This document shows, one piece after another, positions 43,537 through 52,700 of a stretch of 64,000 nucleotides of DNA. The DNA is from Chitinophaga nivalis (GTDB lineage Bacteria; Bacteroidota; Bacteroidia; Chitinophagales; Chitinophagaceae). The stretch's first letter is position 1. Every line of letters starts with the position of its first letter. The notes beneath the pieces are model-generated. The model searched no databases, was not told the DNA's origin, and saw only the letters and a program-made list of their open reading frames with translations. Made by a program: the position numbers and the translations under genes. The stretch is taken from contig NZ_JAPDNR010000001.1 of assembly GCF_025989125.1 (NCBI RefSeq), forward strand, positions 4,260,301-4,324,300, in the 5' to 3' direction.

Positions 43537-44736
43537 TTAAAGTGCCGTAAGGGTCCATTTCTGGCTACTGCCGCCATGCTGATGCCCCAGAATAATCCTG
43601 GAACCTGCTGTATTATTGGCGTTAGCCACATCCCAGATCAATCCGGTTTGTTTATTGATGAAAAGCCAGCTGCCATCCGGGTTTTGTACCGGCTTCCATT
43701 GCTGTTGGTCATTGCCTGTCCATTCCATCTGCTGGATATTGTTACCCACTGCGCCCAGTACCTTGGCACTGTGGCCGGTAGAGATGCGGTACCAGTTACC
43801 GCCCTGATGAATCAGCTGCCACAGCTGGTTCATGTTACCTTCGTAGTGCCATTGCATAAAGTCTGCGTTGTCGTTGGTGGAGGCGCGGCTGATATCGGGT
43901 GTAAGAAGGCTCATGGTATTTATGATTTTAAATGCGCCGTCAGACAGAATGCCGCCGGGTACGGGTACATAGGGCGGTAATGTGATGGCCGGACCTTCGT
44001 AGTTGGAATTGGCGGTATATATCGTCCATAGCTGCTCAATACTTCTGCCGGTGCGGGTCCACCAGAACTTCGGTGTATAGGTACCTGCACGGCAGGCTTT
44101 ATCTGCATCCAGTACAGCCCCTGGCAGTACCCGTTTCTCTATCCAAACCAGGAACCTGGAGGCGACATTATAACCGGTAGACAACGGGCGTGGCTCGAGG
44201 GCGCCAAATATAGGTCCGGGGGCCGCACTGCGGGTATTGATCATATACCGTACAAAGTCGGGGATCCCTTCCGCCATGAAATGTGGGCCCACCTTGTATT
44301 CCTGGATGATATGCGTTACTTCATGTGTCAGCACATCGATGTTAATCGGGTTGGCATTAATGAAAGCAGCATCGATCGTAATGATGCCATTGGAGGCGGA
44401 TCCGGGATACTCATGTCCTGGCTGAATGATGACAGTCACCTCTTTTTGCGCATTCGGATTCAGATATGCCACCATGATGGGATATACATCAAAAAAGAGA
44501 TCTACCAGCGCCGTTTTGGTAACAAGGGTAAAATCAGGACTGTTATTGATCAACTTGAAACTGAAAGGAGAGCCGGGCCGGGTAAATGTTTCGGTGACAG
44601 GTACAAAGGCCTGCGCCTGTGCGGATAAGCTGGCAGCTGCAGGTTCGGGTAGGGTGTCTTTACTGTTTTTACTACAGGAAGCCAATGCCAGCAGGCATCC
44701 GGAAATACATAGCAGTCTTCGGAAACGGAACATCAT
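43537..44736 (-). CDS. Secreted BSP-family metalloprotease with C-terminal ricin-type lectin
   Basis: 399 residues with a lipoprotein signal and Cys21 in LALASC. Residues about 55-250 match the basic secretory protein (BSP) peptidase family: zinc motif HEVTH at 138-142 and the downstream PHFMAEGIPDFVR that supplies the third ligand. Residues about 260-399 form a beta-trefoil of the ricin type with the Q-x-W repeats: WQLIHQGGNWYRIS, QQQWKPVQNPDGSW, QKWTL at the C-terminus. The combination suggests a carbohydrate-targeted surface peptidase, perhaps against glycoproteins. It precedes the TonB-receptor gene in the same direction but with 316 bases between. Confidence 0.9.
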   Translation of the reverse strand: MMFRFRRLLCISGCLLALASCSKNSKDTLPEPAAASLSAQAQAFVPVTETFTRPGSPFSFKLINNSPDFTLVTKTALVDLFFDVYPIMVAYLNPNAQKEVTVIIQPGHEYPGSASNGIITIDAAFINANPINIDVLTHEVTHIIQEYKVGPHFMAEGIPDFVRYMINTRSAAPGPIFGALEPRPLSTGYNVASRFLVWIEKRVLPGAVLDADKACRAGTYTPKFWWTRTGRSIEQLWTIYTANSNYEGPAITLPPYVPVPGGILSDGAFKIINTMSLLTPDISRASTNDNADFMQWHYEGNMNQLWQLIHQGGNWYRISTGHSAKVLGAVGNNIQQMEWTGNDQQQWKPVQNPDGSWLFINKQTGLIWDVANANNTAGSRIILGHQHGGSSQKWTLTAL

Positions 44737-45194
44737 GATATTGGGTTTATGAATGAAGGAAAGAAAGACCTGTCCTGGCAGGAATGGGTTCCCGCAACAG
44801 GCGGATGGTCATTTTATTGCGCCTGTTTTTAAAGGTTACCTGTAATGCCGGTTACTGTGGCCGGCGTTTCGTACACATAGGTGTTGTTTTACCATATTCG
44901 TTACCGTTAGTGTCCCCTGTTATTTAACAGCAGGGAAGATAATAGCCAGGATAAGGACGGATGATGCTGATCCCGGGTTAACATTTTCAAAGCATGGTTG
45001 ATGTCGATGCTATTAAGCCCACCATGTACATATTTGTTTACCATTTATAGCACCAAAATTATTGAAATGTAGTATTGCCGGTTGTCAACAGATACTCAAT
45101 GAATTGTTAACACATTCTAAAGATGGCCACCAGAAGGGGCGGGGATCAAAAGCTTTTATTATCTTACCAACGGCAAAATGAGCTATCCGACCCT
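44737..45194. other. Divergent intergenic region, no gene seen
   Basis: About 450 bases between the divergent BSP-protease gene and the histidine-kinase gene. No convincing gene or hairpin was seen; the leading 24 codons in frame with the kinase have no homology and are treated as untranslated. Confidence 0.5.
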
Positions 45195-46628
45195 ATGCAG
45201 AAATCAAGATCTATCTACCTCCTCATTGCTATTGTAAGTTTTTTTACGTTGGCTATCGTGCAGATCTACCTGGTCTTTCACATGTTTGAGTTACAGAATG
45301 ACCAATACAATCTCCCGGAAAAGAAGGTGATCAAGGAGTCGTATGAAGATGCCATTGCGAACGATAATTTATTCCCTGGGGCGGGCAAAATAGTGGACCG
45401 GTATATTGAAGGAAGTAACCTCTTGCACCTGGAACAGCTGTACAGAACAGATTCGGCGGCCTTTCACGCATACCGGCAGCGGATGTTGGATAGTACCGTG
45501 AAAACGCTGATAGCCAGGAACAATATCGATAGCCTGTTACAGCTGATTATTACCCGGAATAAGCTGAACCCGCAGTTGCGTTATGCCTTGCTGCTGGTGG
45601 CAATTGACGTAGCTTTTGAAAGCAATAAATACATGCCGTTGTACGACAGGGAGCAGGTATATCCGTTGCTGGACAAACGGATACAATCAAAGCTGGGTAT
45701 CCGGATCGGTGGTACCCTGCAAGGTTTGAGCAAACATAGCAGCATTACTTCCCTGACATTAAGCAGTCTGCGGGCCTACAGCTACCGCATTCAGTTTGCC
45801 CTCTATGTAGATACCCCTCACCGTAAGCTGGCTATCCTGAAAATGATGTGGCCTGTTTTACTGTTATCGATATTCTCCATTGCCGGCGTGGTAGCCTTAT
45901 TCTTTGTCACTTATCTGAACTGGCTCCGGCAGCGTAAACTATCGGATATGAAATCTGATTTTATCAACAACATCACACACGAATTACATACACCCCTGGC
46001 GGCCATCATTGTTGCTAACAAAAGCCTGCGCAACGAAAAAATCATTGACCGGAAAGAAAACATCGTTTCGCTGACAGAGGTCATCCAGCGTCAAAGCGAA
46101 CGGCTGCACCGGCTCATTACGCAGGTAATAGACCTGACTGCCTGCAACGAGATCACCCTACATAAGGAAGAACAGGCGGTACACCGGCTGTTGGATGAGA
46201 TGCTATTGGATTTCAGGTTGAAATATACAGATGCCCAGATTGATCTGTGTCTGGAGGCAAACGCTACGCGGGATATTGTTTGGCTGGATACCTTCTGTTT
46301 TACGACCCTGATTTTTAATCTGCTCGACAATGCCATGAAATATAATATACACGAGCGAAAGAAAATAAAGGTCACTACACGCAGTAATAAAAAGCACCTG
46401 GAAATAAGTATCGAAGATAATGGCATTGGTATCTGCGCGGATACACAAAAACATATTTTTGATAAATTCTACCGCAACACCAAACCGTTGCCGGTGAAGG
46501 TAAAAGGGTTAGGCCTGGGATTGTTTTATGTGAAACAATGCATTGAAGCGCATGAGTGGGAACTACTGGTCTGGAGTCAGCCTGGCAAAGGAACTACCTT
46601 TACGGTTACTATTCCTTTGCCACAGTAG
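45195..46628 (+). CDS. Sensor histidine kinase
   Basis: 477 residues from the ATG at 45195 that starts MQKSRSIYLLIAIVSFFTLA; an ATG at 45123 would add a polar tail in front of the first membrane helix. Two membrane helices (near 10-30 and 216-240) flank a periplasmic sensor of about 185 residues with no recognised fold. The HisKA domain has FINNITHELHTPLAAII with the phosphorylated His in ITHELHTPL, and the ATPase domain has N box NLLDNAMKYN, G1 IEDNGIGI and G2 GLGLGLFYVKQC. The response regulator follows 42 bases after the stop. Signal unknown. Confidence 0.93.
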   Translation: MQKSRSIYLLIAIVSFFTLAIVQIYLVFHMFELQNDQYNLPEKKVIKESYEDAIANDNLFPGAGKIVDRYIEGSNLLHLEQLYRTDSAAFHAYRQRMLDSTVKTLIARNNIDSLLQLIITRNKLNPQLRYALLLVAIDVAFESNKYMPLYDREQVYPLLDKRIQSKLGIRIGGTLQGLSKHSSITSLTLSSLRAYSYRIQFALYVDTPHRKLAILKMMWPVLLLSIFSIAGVVALFFVTYLNWLRQRKLSDMKSDFINNITHELHTPLAAIIVANKSLRNEKIIDRKENIVSLTEVIQRQSERLHRLITQVIDLTACNEITLHKEEQAVHRLLDEMLLDFRLKYTDAQIDLCLEANATRDIVWLDTFCFTTLIFNLLDNAMKYNIHERKKIKVTTRSNKKHLEISIEDNGIGICADTQKHIFDKFYRNTKPLPVKVKGLGLGLFYVKQCIEAHEWELLVWSQPGKGTTFTVTIPLPQ

Positions 46629-46670
46629 TTGAAGAATGGCCCCGTTTTATATACATTAAACACCACGGAT

Positions 46671-47369
46671 ATGAAAACAAGGATTTTATTTGCGGAAGAT
46701 GAAACTGACCTGGGTAACGTCGTGCGGCAATACCTGGAGGTGATGGACTTTGCAGTAGATTGGCACACCAATGGCCGGGATGCACTGGCTGCATTTCGCA
46801 AACAACCCGGTGAATATGATATACTATTGCTGGATGTAAGCCTGCCACTGCTGGATGGTTTTCAGCTGGCCAATGAAGTATTGCAGCTAGCGCCGCATAC
46901 TTTTTTTATTTTCCTGACTGCCCGTAAAGAAAAAAACGATCGGTTACATGGATTGAAAATTGGCGCCGACGACTATATTACCAAACCCTTTGACATTGAT
47001 GAGCTGGTACTGCGTATCAGAAATATTATCAAAAGGAGAGACGGCGGCAGTTTCCCATTGCCGCTTACCTCCAAGCTGGAGGCAGGAGATATCCTGTTTC
47101 TGAAAGACGCGCTGAAACTAGTCATCCGGCATCAGCCAGAGATCATGCTGACGCCGCGGGAAGCAGAACTACTGGAATACCTGTTTCGCCATCAGAACAA
47201 AGTAGTGAAACGGGAAGATATTCTCGTACAGCTATGGGGAGATAATGACTATTTTCTGGGCAGAAGCCTGGATGTGTTTATCTCCAGACTGCGTAAGTTG
47301 TTGGTACATTCGGAGCAGGTGAGTATTGAAAATGTGTATGGAGTGGGGTATGTTTTTAAGGTGGTATGA
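46671..47369 (+). CDS. OmpR-family response regulator
   Basis: 232 residues from the ATG at 46671, which starts MKTRILFAEDETDLG; an upstream in-frame ATG at 46629 adds only unrelated residues. Receiver domain at 1-118 with Asp10 pocket, phosphoacceptor Asp55 in LLLDVSLP and Lys in ITKPFD. The winged helix-turn-helix spans about 130-230 (LTPREAELLEYLFRHQNKVV, then RSLDVFISRLRKLL). It partners the kinase immediately upstream. It ends 9 bases before the converging DUF1493 gene. Confidence 0.94.
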   Translation: MKTRILFAEDETDLGNVVRQYLEVMDFAVDWHTNGRDALAAFRKQPGEYDILLLDVSLPLLDGFQLANEVLQLAPHTFFIFLTARKEKNDRLHGLKIGADDYITKPFDIDELVLRIRNIIKRRDGGSFPLPLTSKLEAGDILFLKDALKLVIRHQPEIMLTPREAELLEYLFRHQNKVVKREDILVQLWGDNDYFLGRSLDVFISRLRKLLVHSEQVSIENVYGVGYVFKVV

Positions 47370-47378
47370 TTGGGCCAA

Positions 47379-47714
47379 TCAGCTATTGATAATATTTTCA
47401 TCTAACCTACCTGCAACTGTAGCTTTTTCTAAATGTCCAACAGTTAGTTTTTTGGTTGCCTTCTTTTTTTTACCGGTTAAAAACCGCATGATAGCAGGTA
47501 TGATTATATCTCCTTCTGGTTCAAAATATTCTGCGGCCATAAAATGAGAAACGTCTACATTAAATACTTTCCCAAAGGCGATTATGAATTCTACGGCATC
47601 ATCGCCCGTTATTCCAAGATCGTCTTCTAGCATTGTTTCTGAGGTAATCTCTTCGTTATCAATATGAGCTTGCCTGATTACAAAGTCTTTTAATTTACTG
47701 AATGGCTTATCCAT
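47379..47714 (-). CDS. DUF1493-type acyl-carrier-like protein, candidate immunity gene
   Basis: 111 residues resembling DUF1493: ETMLEDDLGITGDDAVEFII near 24-43, then YFEPEGD near 62. The helical core looks like an acyl carrier domain but lacks the DSL-type Ser. DUF1493 proteins occur in toxin-immunity neighbourhoods. The gene is the last of an AT-rich series downstream of the Rhs-type toxin at 49778-54211 and lies 13 bases after the preceding small gene. Immunity function is inference. Confidence 0.6.
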   Translation of the reverse strand: MDKPFSKLKDFVIRQAHIDNEEITSETMLEDDLGITGDDAVEFIIAFGKVFNVDVSHFMAAEYFEPEGDIIIPAIMRFLTGKKKKATKKLTVGHLEKATVAGRLDENIINS

Positions 47715-47727
47715 AGTATTGATATGG

Positions 47728-47988
47728 TCAGTTTTTAGTGTACAAACGCAAGTAAATCATTTTTATGTTTAATGGTCTCTTTAGTTTTAAGACCTGTCCA
47801 GGAGCTAATACAAAATCTTCACATGGTGGATCTATAATAATTACTAAAGATTCTGCCGATGTATTATCAAAACTTAAAACTAAATCTTTGCTTACCATAT
47901 TTTTAATAGATGTTGTTACTGGAACATGGGATGCCTTGGAGGTACTATAAATTAAATTCCCCGGTTGTGAAATGAGATTAATACCCAC
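47728..47988 (-). CDS. Small unknown protein in the Rhs downstream region
   Basis: 86 residues, no family recognised. It has no signal peptide. It reads as a single small beta domain (KDLVLSFDNTSAESLVIIID, then LKLKRPLNIKMIYLRL). Its start overlaps the end of the previous gene by 37 bases, so a later start is possible, and it lies 13 bases before the DUF1493 gene. AT-rich like its neighbours. Confidence 0.5.
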   Translation of the reverse strand: MGINLISQPGNLIYSTSKASHVPVTTSIKNMVSKDLVLSFDNTSAESLVIIIDPPCEDFVLAPGQVLKLKRPLNIKMIYLRLYTKN

Positions 47989-48419
47989 TTATTTTCCTTA
48001 CAGGAATATTCAAATATCGTTGTTGAACCTCCTCCATTCGAGAAGTTATAGTCACGATTTTTATAGGTTATGTAATAATCCATAATGTTGATTGTTAGTC
48101 GATTGTTATTTAGTATTGTAAGTACTTTCCATGCATATATGCCCTTTGAGAGTGCTTTCCTATTTCTATCATCGTAAACATTAATAAGTTTAAACTTACT
48201 GTTGGAGGGTATATCGTTTAAAGGCTGATTTTGTTCGTTTAATAAGTACAGGTTATTAAGATAGTCGTTATTAGGCTGTTTTTTGGTTACGTCCAGGTAT
48301 CGGGTATACATAATATTAATAGCGGAATCTATCATTGACTTGTATTCGTCTTTATTTTGTTGTGCGTTTACTTTAAAGCAGTAGATTAATATACTAGTAA
48401 CAAAAAGCAGGTGCTTCAT
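47952..48419 (-). CDS. Exported unknown protein, candidate immunity or orphan
   Basis: 155 residues with a signal peptide (MKHLLFVTSILIYCFKVNA, cut after AQQ-type site). The mature part has a helical start (YKSMIDSAINIMYTRYLDVT) followed by beta strands ending YSCKENKWVLISFHN, as in NTF2-like immunity proteins. Location is periplasmic. It lies in the AT-rich series downstream of the Rhs toxin, so it may neutralise a toxin or be an orphan immunity gene. No family was recognised. Confidence 0.6.
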   Translation of the reverse strand: MKHLLFVTSILIYCFKVNAQQNKDEYKSMIDSAINIMYTRYLDVTKKQPNNDYLNNLYLLNEQNQPLNDIPSNSKFKLINVYDDRNRKALSKGIYAWKVLTILNNNRLTINIMDYYITYKNRDYNFSNGGGSTTIFEYSCKENKWVLISFHNRGI

Positions 48420-48557
48420 ATTTTATCAGTAGTTTTTTGAATTGCTCTATGTAACGGATTTAGAGAGGTTTTACTTTCGGATGGATTTAGGATCGATGTC
48501 TATTCAGTCAGAGAAATTGTCTACTATTTATTTTGATCTTTAGTGGCTGTCGATAAC

Positions 48558-48911
48558 TCATAAACTAATGATCAGTTGGAAAACAAAATATGAGACATAT
48601 ACTAGTATAGGAAGAGATAATACGAAAGTTCTATCTATTACAATAGAATGCTGATCAAACCATTGATGGATATAATATTTCATTATCTTAAGTGCTATAA
48701 TAATTCCAATTATTGAAAGAGGTAATACCACAAACCAGCTAATTAACCTATTTGATGGACTTCTTTCAGGAATTACTTGAACATAACTAACAAGTATGTC
48801 TTTGATAGCTATGATAATAAAAATAATAAATGATAGTAGTGAATTAAGATACAGAGATCTATTTTGAGTGCTTGGTTCTCTATTTTCCAAGAAGTTATTT
48901 GTAAAGATCAT
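48558..48911 (-). CDS. Small multi-pass membrane protein
   Basis: 117 residues from the ATG at 48911; an ATG at 48953 would overlap the preceding gene by 59 bases and is less likely. Three hydrophobic helices are visible (LLSFIIFIIIAIKDILVSYV, LISWFVVLPLSIIGIIIALK, SLPILVYVSYFVFQLIIS). No family recognised. It overlaps the end of the upstream lipoprotein gene by 17 bases and lies in the AT-rich immunity-like series. Confidence 0.5.
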   Translation of the reverse strand: MIFTNNFLENREPSTQNRSLYLNSLLSFIIFIIIAIKDILVSYVQVIPERSPSNRLISWFVVLPLSIIGIIIALKIMKYYIHQWFDQHSIVIDRTFVLSLPILVYVSYFVFQLIISL

Positions 48912-49758
48912 TGCAGGGAGAATTATTGGATAAAACCCATCCAATTTTATCATTGGATTTATTTGCGAGAAATGTAATGTTCAATTGTGATACGGATATT
49001 GGTTTACGATCTTTTCTGCCGTATCCAAATTCGAGTTCTTTGCAAAAAGATAATAGATTTCCAGAAAAAGAAAGATCCAGCAGGCCATCTTTGTTGATGT
49101 CAATATTTTGAAACTGCAGTTCAAATGGTTGATAGCTGATACAATCCATACTATTATTGTAAATAGGGATTCCATTTTTGCAATATTGATTAGATAAGGT
49201 ATTGAAACTACTTTGAAAGTCTAGGCCATCGAAATCATATAAATAAAAATAGCCTTTTGATTTTGAGATATGAGTACCTCCAATGAAGTAGTCTGTGTCA
49301 CTTTCTATTAGCTTCACAAGTCGTAAATGTTCCAAAAAGAATACAGCGGCTTGCGCCCTTTTCTTACTAACGACTAAAATTCCTTTTTTATCTATTACTT
49401 CCGGCAGGTTTTCGGATAACTCGAAATTATAAATGTCAGTTTCTCCCCATTTTTTAAGTAGTACTTTTTTGAAGTGTGTTATCTTTTTTATGTCATTGGG
49501 GGTGAGCCCATTAAATAAATGAGGGAAGGCTTCCAGAAATTTTTTTTTTCTAGTCAGGTCTGTATTAAGATCATCTATGATGAATTTTACAACTTCACTA
49601 CGGCTTATCGGATCGACAGACTCTTTGTTTTGGTATCCTTTCTCATATTTATCAGATGATGCAAAAGAGGGTGTAGCATTTATTGTTTTCTTATCGGATT
49701 GAGATGTACACCCAGTGAAAAGAGTAATAAGAGTAATGCCAATAATTAAGTTTCTCAT
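48895..49758 (-). CDS. Lipoprotein, likely immunity protein to the Rhs toxin
   Basis: 287 residues with a lipoprotein signal (MRNLIIGITLITLFTGCTSQ, lipobox Cys17). The mature region is helical then beta (SRSEVVKFIIDDLNTDLTRK; FQNIDINKDGLLDLSFSGNL with an EF-like D-x-N-x-D-G loop). No family recognised. Its start is 19 bases after the stop of the Rhs toxin gene. The toxin tip looks like a peptidoglycan-cleaving enzyme, which would act in the periplasm, and a periplasmic lipoprotein right behind it is what an immunity protein would need to be. This is inference from position and location. Confidence 0.65.
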   Translation of the reverse strand: MRNLIIGITLITLFTGCTSQSDKKTINATPSFASSDKYEKGYQNKESVDPISRSEVVKFIIDDLNTDLTRKKKFLEAFPHLFNGLTPNDIKKITHFKKVLLKKWGETDIYNFELSENLPEVIDKKGILVVSKKRAQAAVFFLEHLRLVKLIESDTDYFIGGTHISKSKGYFYLYDFDGLDFQSSFNTLSNQYCKNGIPIYNNSMDCISYQPFELQFQNIDINKDGLLDLSFSGNLLSFCKELEFGYGRKDRKPISVSQLNITFLANKSNDKIGWVLSNNSPCNDLYK

Positions 49759-49777
49759 TCTATGTAATATGAAAATG

Positions 49778-52700
49778 TCAATAATTGTTCTTAGTTGCTT
49801 TCTGCATGCTATTGTACCTTTCCAGAATCTTTTTCATGTAGTTTGGATCTCCACCACCATTATATCGTTTGATGGCGTCTAACCAATCTCCATTGTTTCC
49901 TGCTCTCCAATTCATATTTCCTTTTGAATCGGAAGACATACCTTTTATAAAAAGTAGCTCGATGCCAGAATGAATACTTTGTTTAGCTGTCATTTGTTGT
50001 CCTTTTTCTAAACCTAATCTTATTTTCATATCTGACCAATCCCCTTTAACATTTGATTGCATTATATCTGTTTTGCCAGTCCCAGTGTTACCACTTACTG
50101 TGCCCGCTCCAGATTCTGTTAAAGCCATCGATTTTACTAGGTTGACATCTAATTTTTGAGGTAAGTCAGACCCTATTGTATGGTCATCGTCTGGAGTGGG
50201 TAAAGAGTTTGTTTGAGTAGAGAGTTTCGCCATTTCTAATCTTTCATTAAAAAGGAAGGTTTGAGCAGATATTAGATAATCATGTTGTTGATATACTGGT
50301 TGATCATAATTAAATCCACTTACATTTGCAATCTTTGGCATTGTGGCTTCGGAAAATGTTTTACCAGATGCGAAATTTCCAAATGTTAAATCTCCAGTTT
50401 GTACAAATGTTCTAAATTGAGTTTTGGATGGAATTCGATAGATTTCATTACCTGCTCTGTCAAAAAATACGATATCTTGAGGGCCTTTTCCATCTGGATC
50501 TACATATTTTAGAGGATTGTTGAATGTGTAATTATACGGAGAGAAATTTGACATTTTATCAGCTAACGGATCAATTACCGACCATCTCCCAGTTTGCTGG
50601 TTATACATTCTCGCGCCATAGTCATACCACTCTAATCCGCTACCGTCTCCAAATTCTCCTCGTTGCAACTCTTTTCCATTATACTTGATTCTATTCTCAA
50701 TATAAGAAGTTCCTTTGAAAGCATTAGAACTAATCCCTGCCATCGTCAACCCAAATGGATAATAATGTGTCTCTTCCAGTAAAGGGCCATCTGTCTTGGT
50801 AACAATAACATCATCAAAGAATAGGTTGTAAGGACTCTCATTGCTGGTATAAACATACATGAAGCCGCTTTTGTTGACAACAATTTTATCAGATTGAAGT
50901 ACTTGAAGTTTATCGGGGAATTTTTTTACTTGTTTAACACCACTACTTTGATCAACCAGTTTAAATTGGTCGTCAAACAAAATGTAATTAAGATAAGCTT
51001 TTATGTTTTCCTGATGACGTCGTTCAGGATCTTTTTCTTTTATTTTTTGATAATCACTATGAAAGAAGCTGGCGTTAAAAGGGGTAAAGTTACCCGGAGA
51101 CGTTGCGCCATGGTCGCCACCAGCCGCAGCGTTGCCGCTAAATGTCTGTATCAGGTCCGCCAGCATGGTGGCCGCCGGTGTGCTAGCCGCCGCCGGGGCC
51201 TGGTCCGTTTTATAGAACGCTTTGGCCGCTATTTGCAAGGTATCTCCAGCCATTACTTTTAATACAAGGGAAGGACCGGTTTTTTTGCCGTTATTACCGG
51301 GCGATAGCCGGGCCACAGATTTATTGCTGCTACTATCGGTGGGGTAGCCTGCCGGCCTGGGAACCCGCGTGTTGTCGATGTTGCTGAACAGCGTGTTTTC
51401 CAGAGCCGCCTTATCCGTTTCCATGGTGGCTTTGTAAATGCTGAAATCTGTTTGTTCGGTGAGCACGCTGCGGATATTGCCGAGGTGGTCTTTCAGGAAG
51501 TAATCATATACATAGCTGATGGGTTGTTTGTCTCTGAGTACGAGCCTGATCCGGCCTTCTTCGTGGGGCAGGTATTGCAAGGTATCGTTGCAATAGACGA
51601 TGCCTTTGATATAGTCGGTTACCGTGGTGGTAGCCGGGGAGGTGGAGAGGTCGGTGACGGTTTTACGTAGTTTGTTGCCCACGGCGTCGTAGACAAGCTG
51701 AATGGTGCCTTTACCGGTGACGGTAACGGAAGTGGGCAGATTCAGGTGGTTATAGATGATGCCGTTGGCAGGGATGTTTTTGTTGGCGTCGCGGGTCAGG
51801 TTCCCGTTGTCGTCGTAGCTGTAGTCATTGTTGCCGGTGCCGTTTACTTCTTTGAAGTCTCCCAGCTGGGAGGAGGGATCATTGGCAGCATCAGCCACGC
51901 CTTGCAGTTGGTTGCTGTGGGCAGGGTAGGTATAGGTGAGGTTATCGATGGTGGTGCTGGCGGCGCCTTTCAAGCCCTGGTGCGTCATGGCCAGTATATT
52001 GCCATTGGCGTCATAAGCCGTGTTGGGGTCGGTGCCATTACCCATTTGCATGCTGAAATTGATGCCGGCGGAAGTATTCCAGCCACCGTTGAACTGGGTG
52101 AAGTTACCTTTCAGCAGGCGGTTGGCGCCATCATAGGTGTAGCCATAGGAGCGTCCTTGCGGATCTCCTTTGCTGCGCCAGGTGATCCCGGCAATGTTGC
52201 CATTATACTGTTGTTGCGTGTATCCGTAATCGTAATGTAGCTCGGTCCCGAAAAAATGATTACCACCGCTGCGGGCGTAGTCGCTATTGATACCTTTCAG
52301 CCAGCCGCGGATGTTATAGGTGTAGGTAAGACTTTCGAGGTTGTTGCCCAGGGTGGTTGTTTTTAACTGGCCGGTTTCATGGTAGGTGTATTGCGCAATG
52401 GTTTTAAGGGCGCTGTCGTTGGGTTGTCTGGCTACTTTTTGCAGACGGCCGGCTGCATCGTAGCTAAGGATATTCAGCCACTTTATGTCTGATGTTACCC
52501 GGCTACGCGGATTGCTGTGGCGGTTATAGGTACTGAGTACTTTCCCGTCGAAGCTATACAAGGTGGTGGTGATATCCTGGCCGCTGTTGGCATTTTCACT
52601 GATGGTCTGTACCAGACGTCCTTTGCGGTTGTAGTAGGAGGTAGTGGTGAGCCAGGTATCGGTACCGGGTATACGAACTTTGGTACCAGTAGGGAAGCCT

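Noticed and set aside
43489..43980. 163-codon + strand frame inside the BSP peptidase gene
   Set aside because: Antisense shadow of a strongly supported gene with conserved catalytic and lectin motifs.
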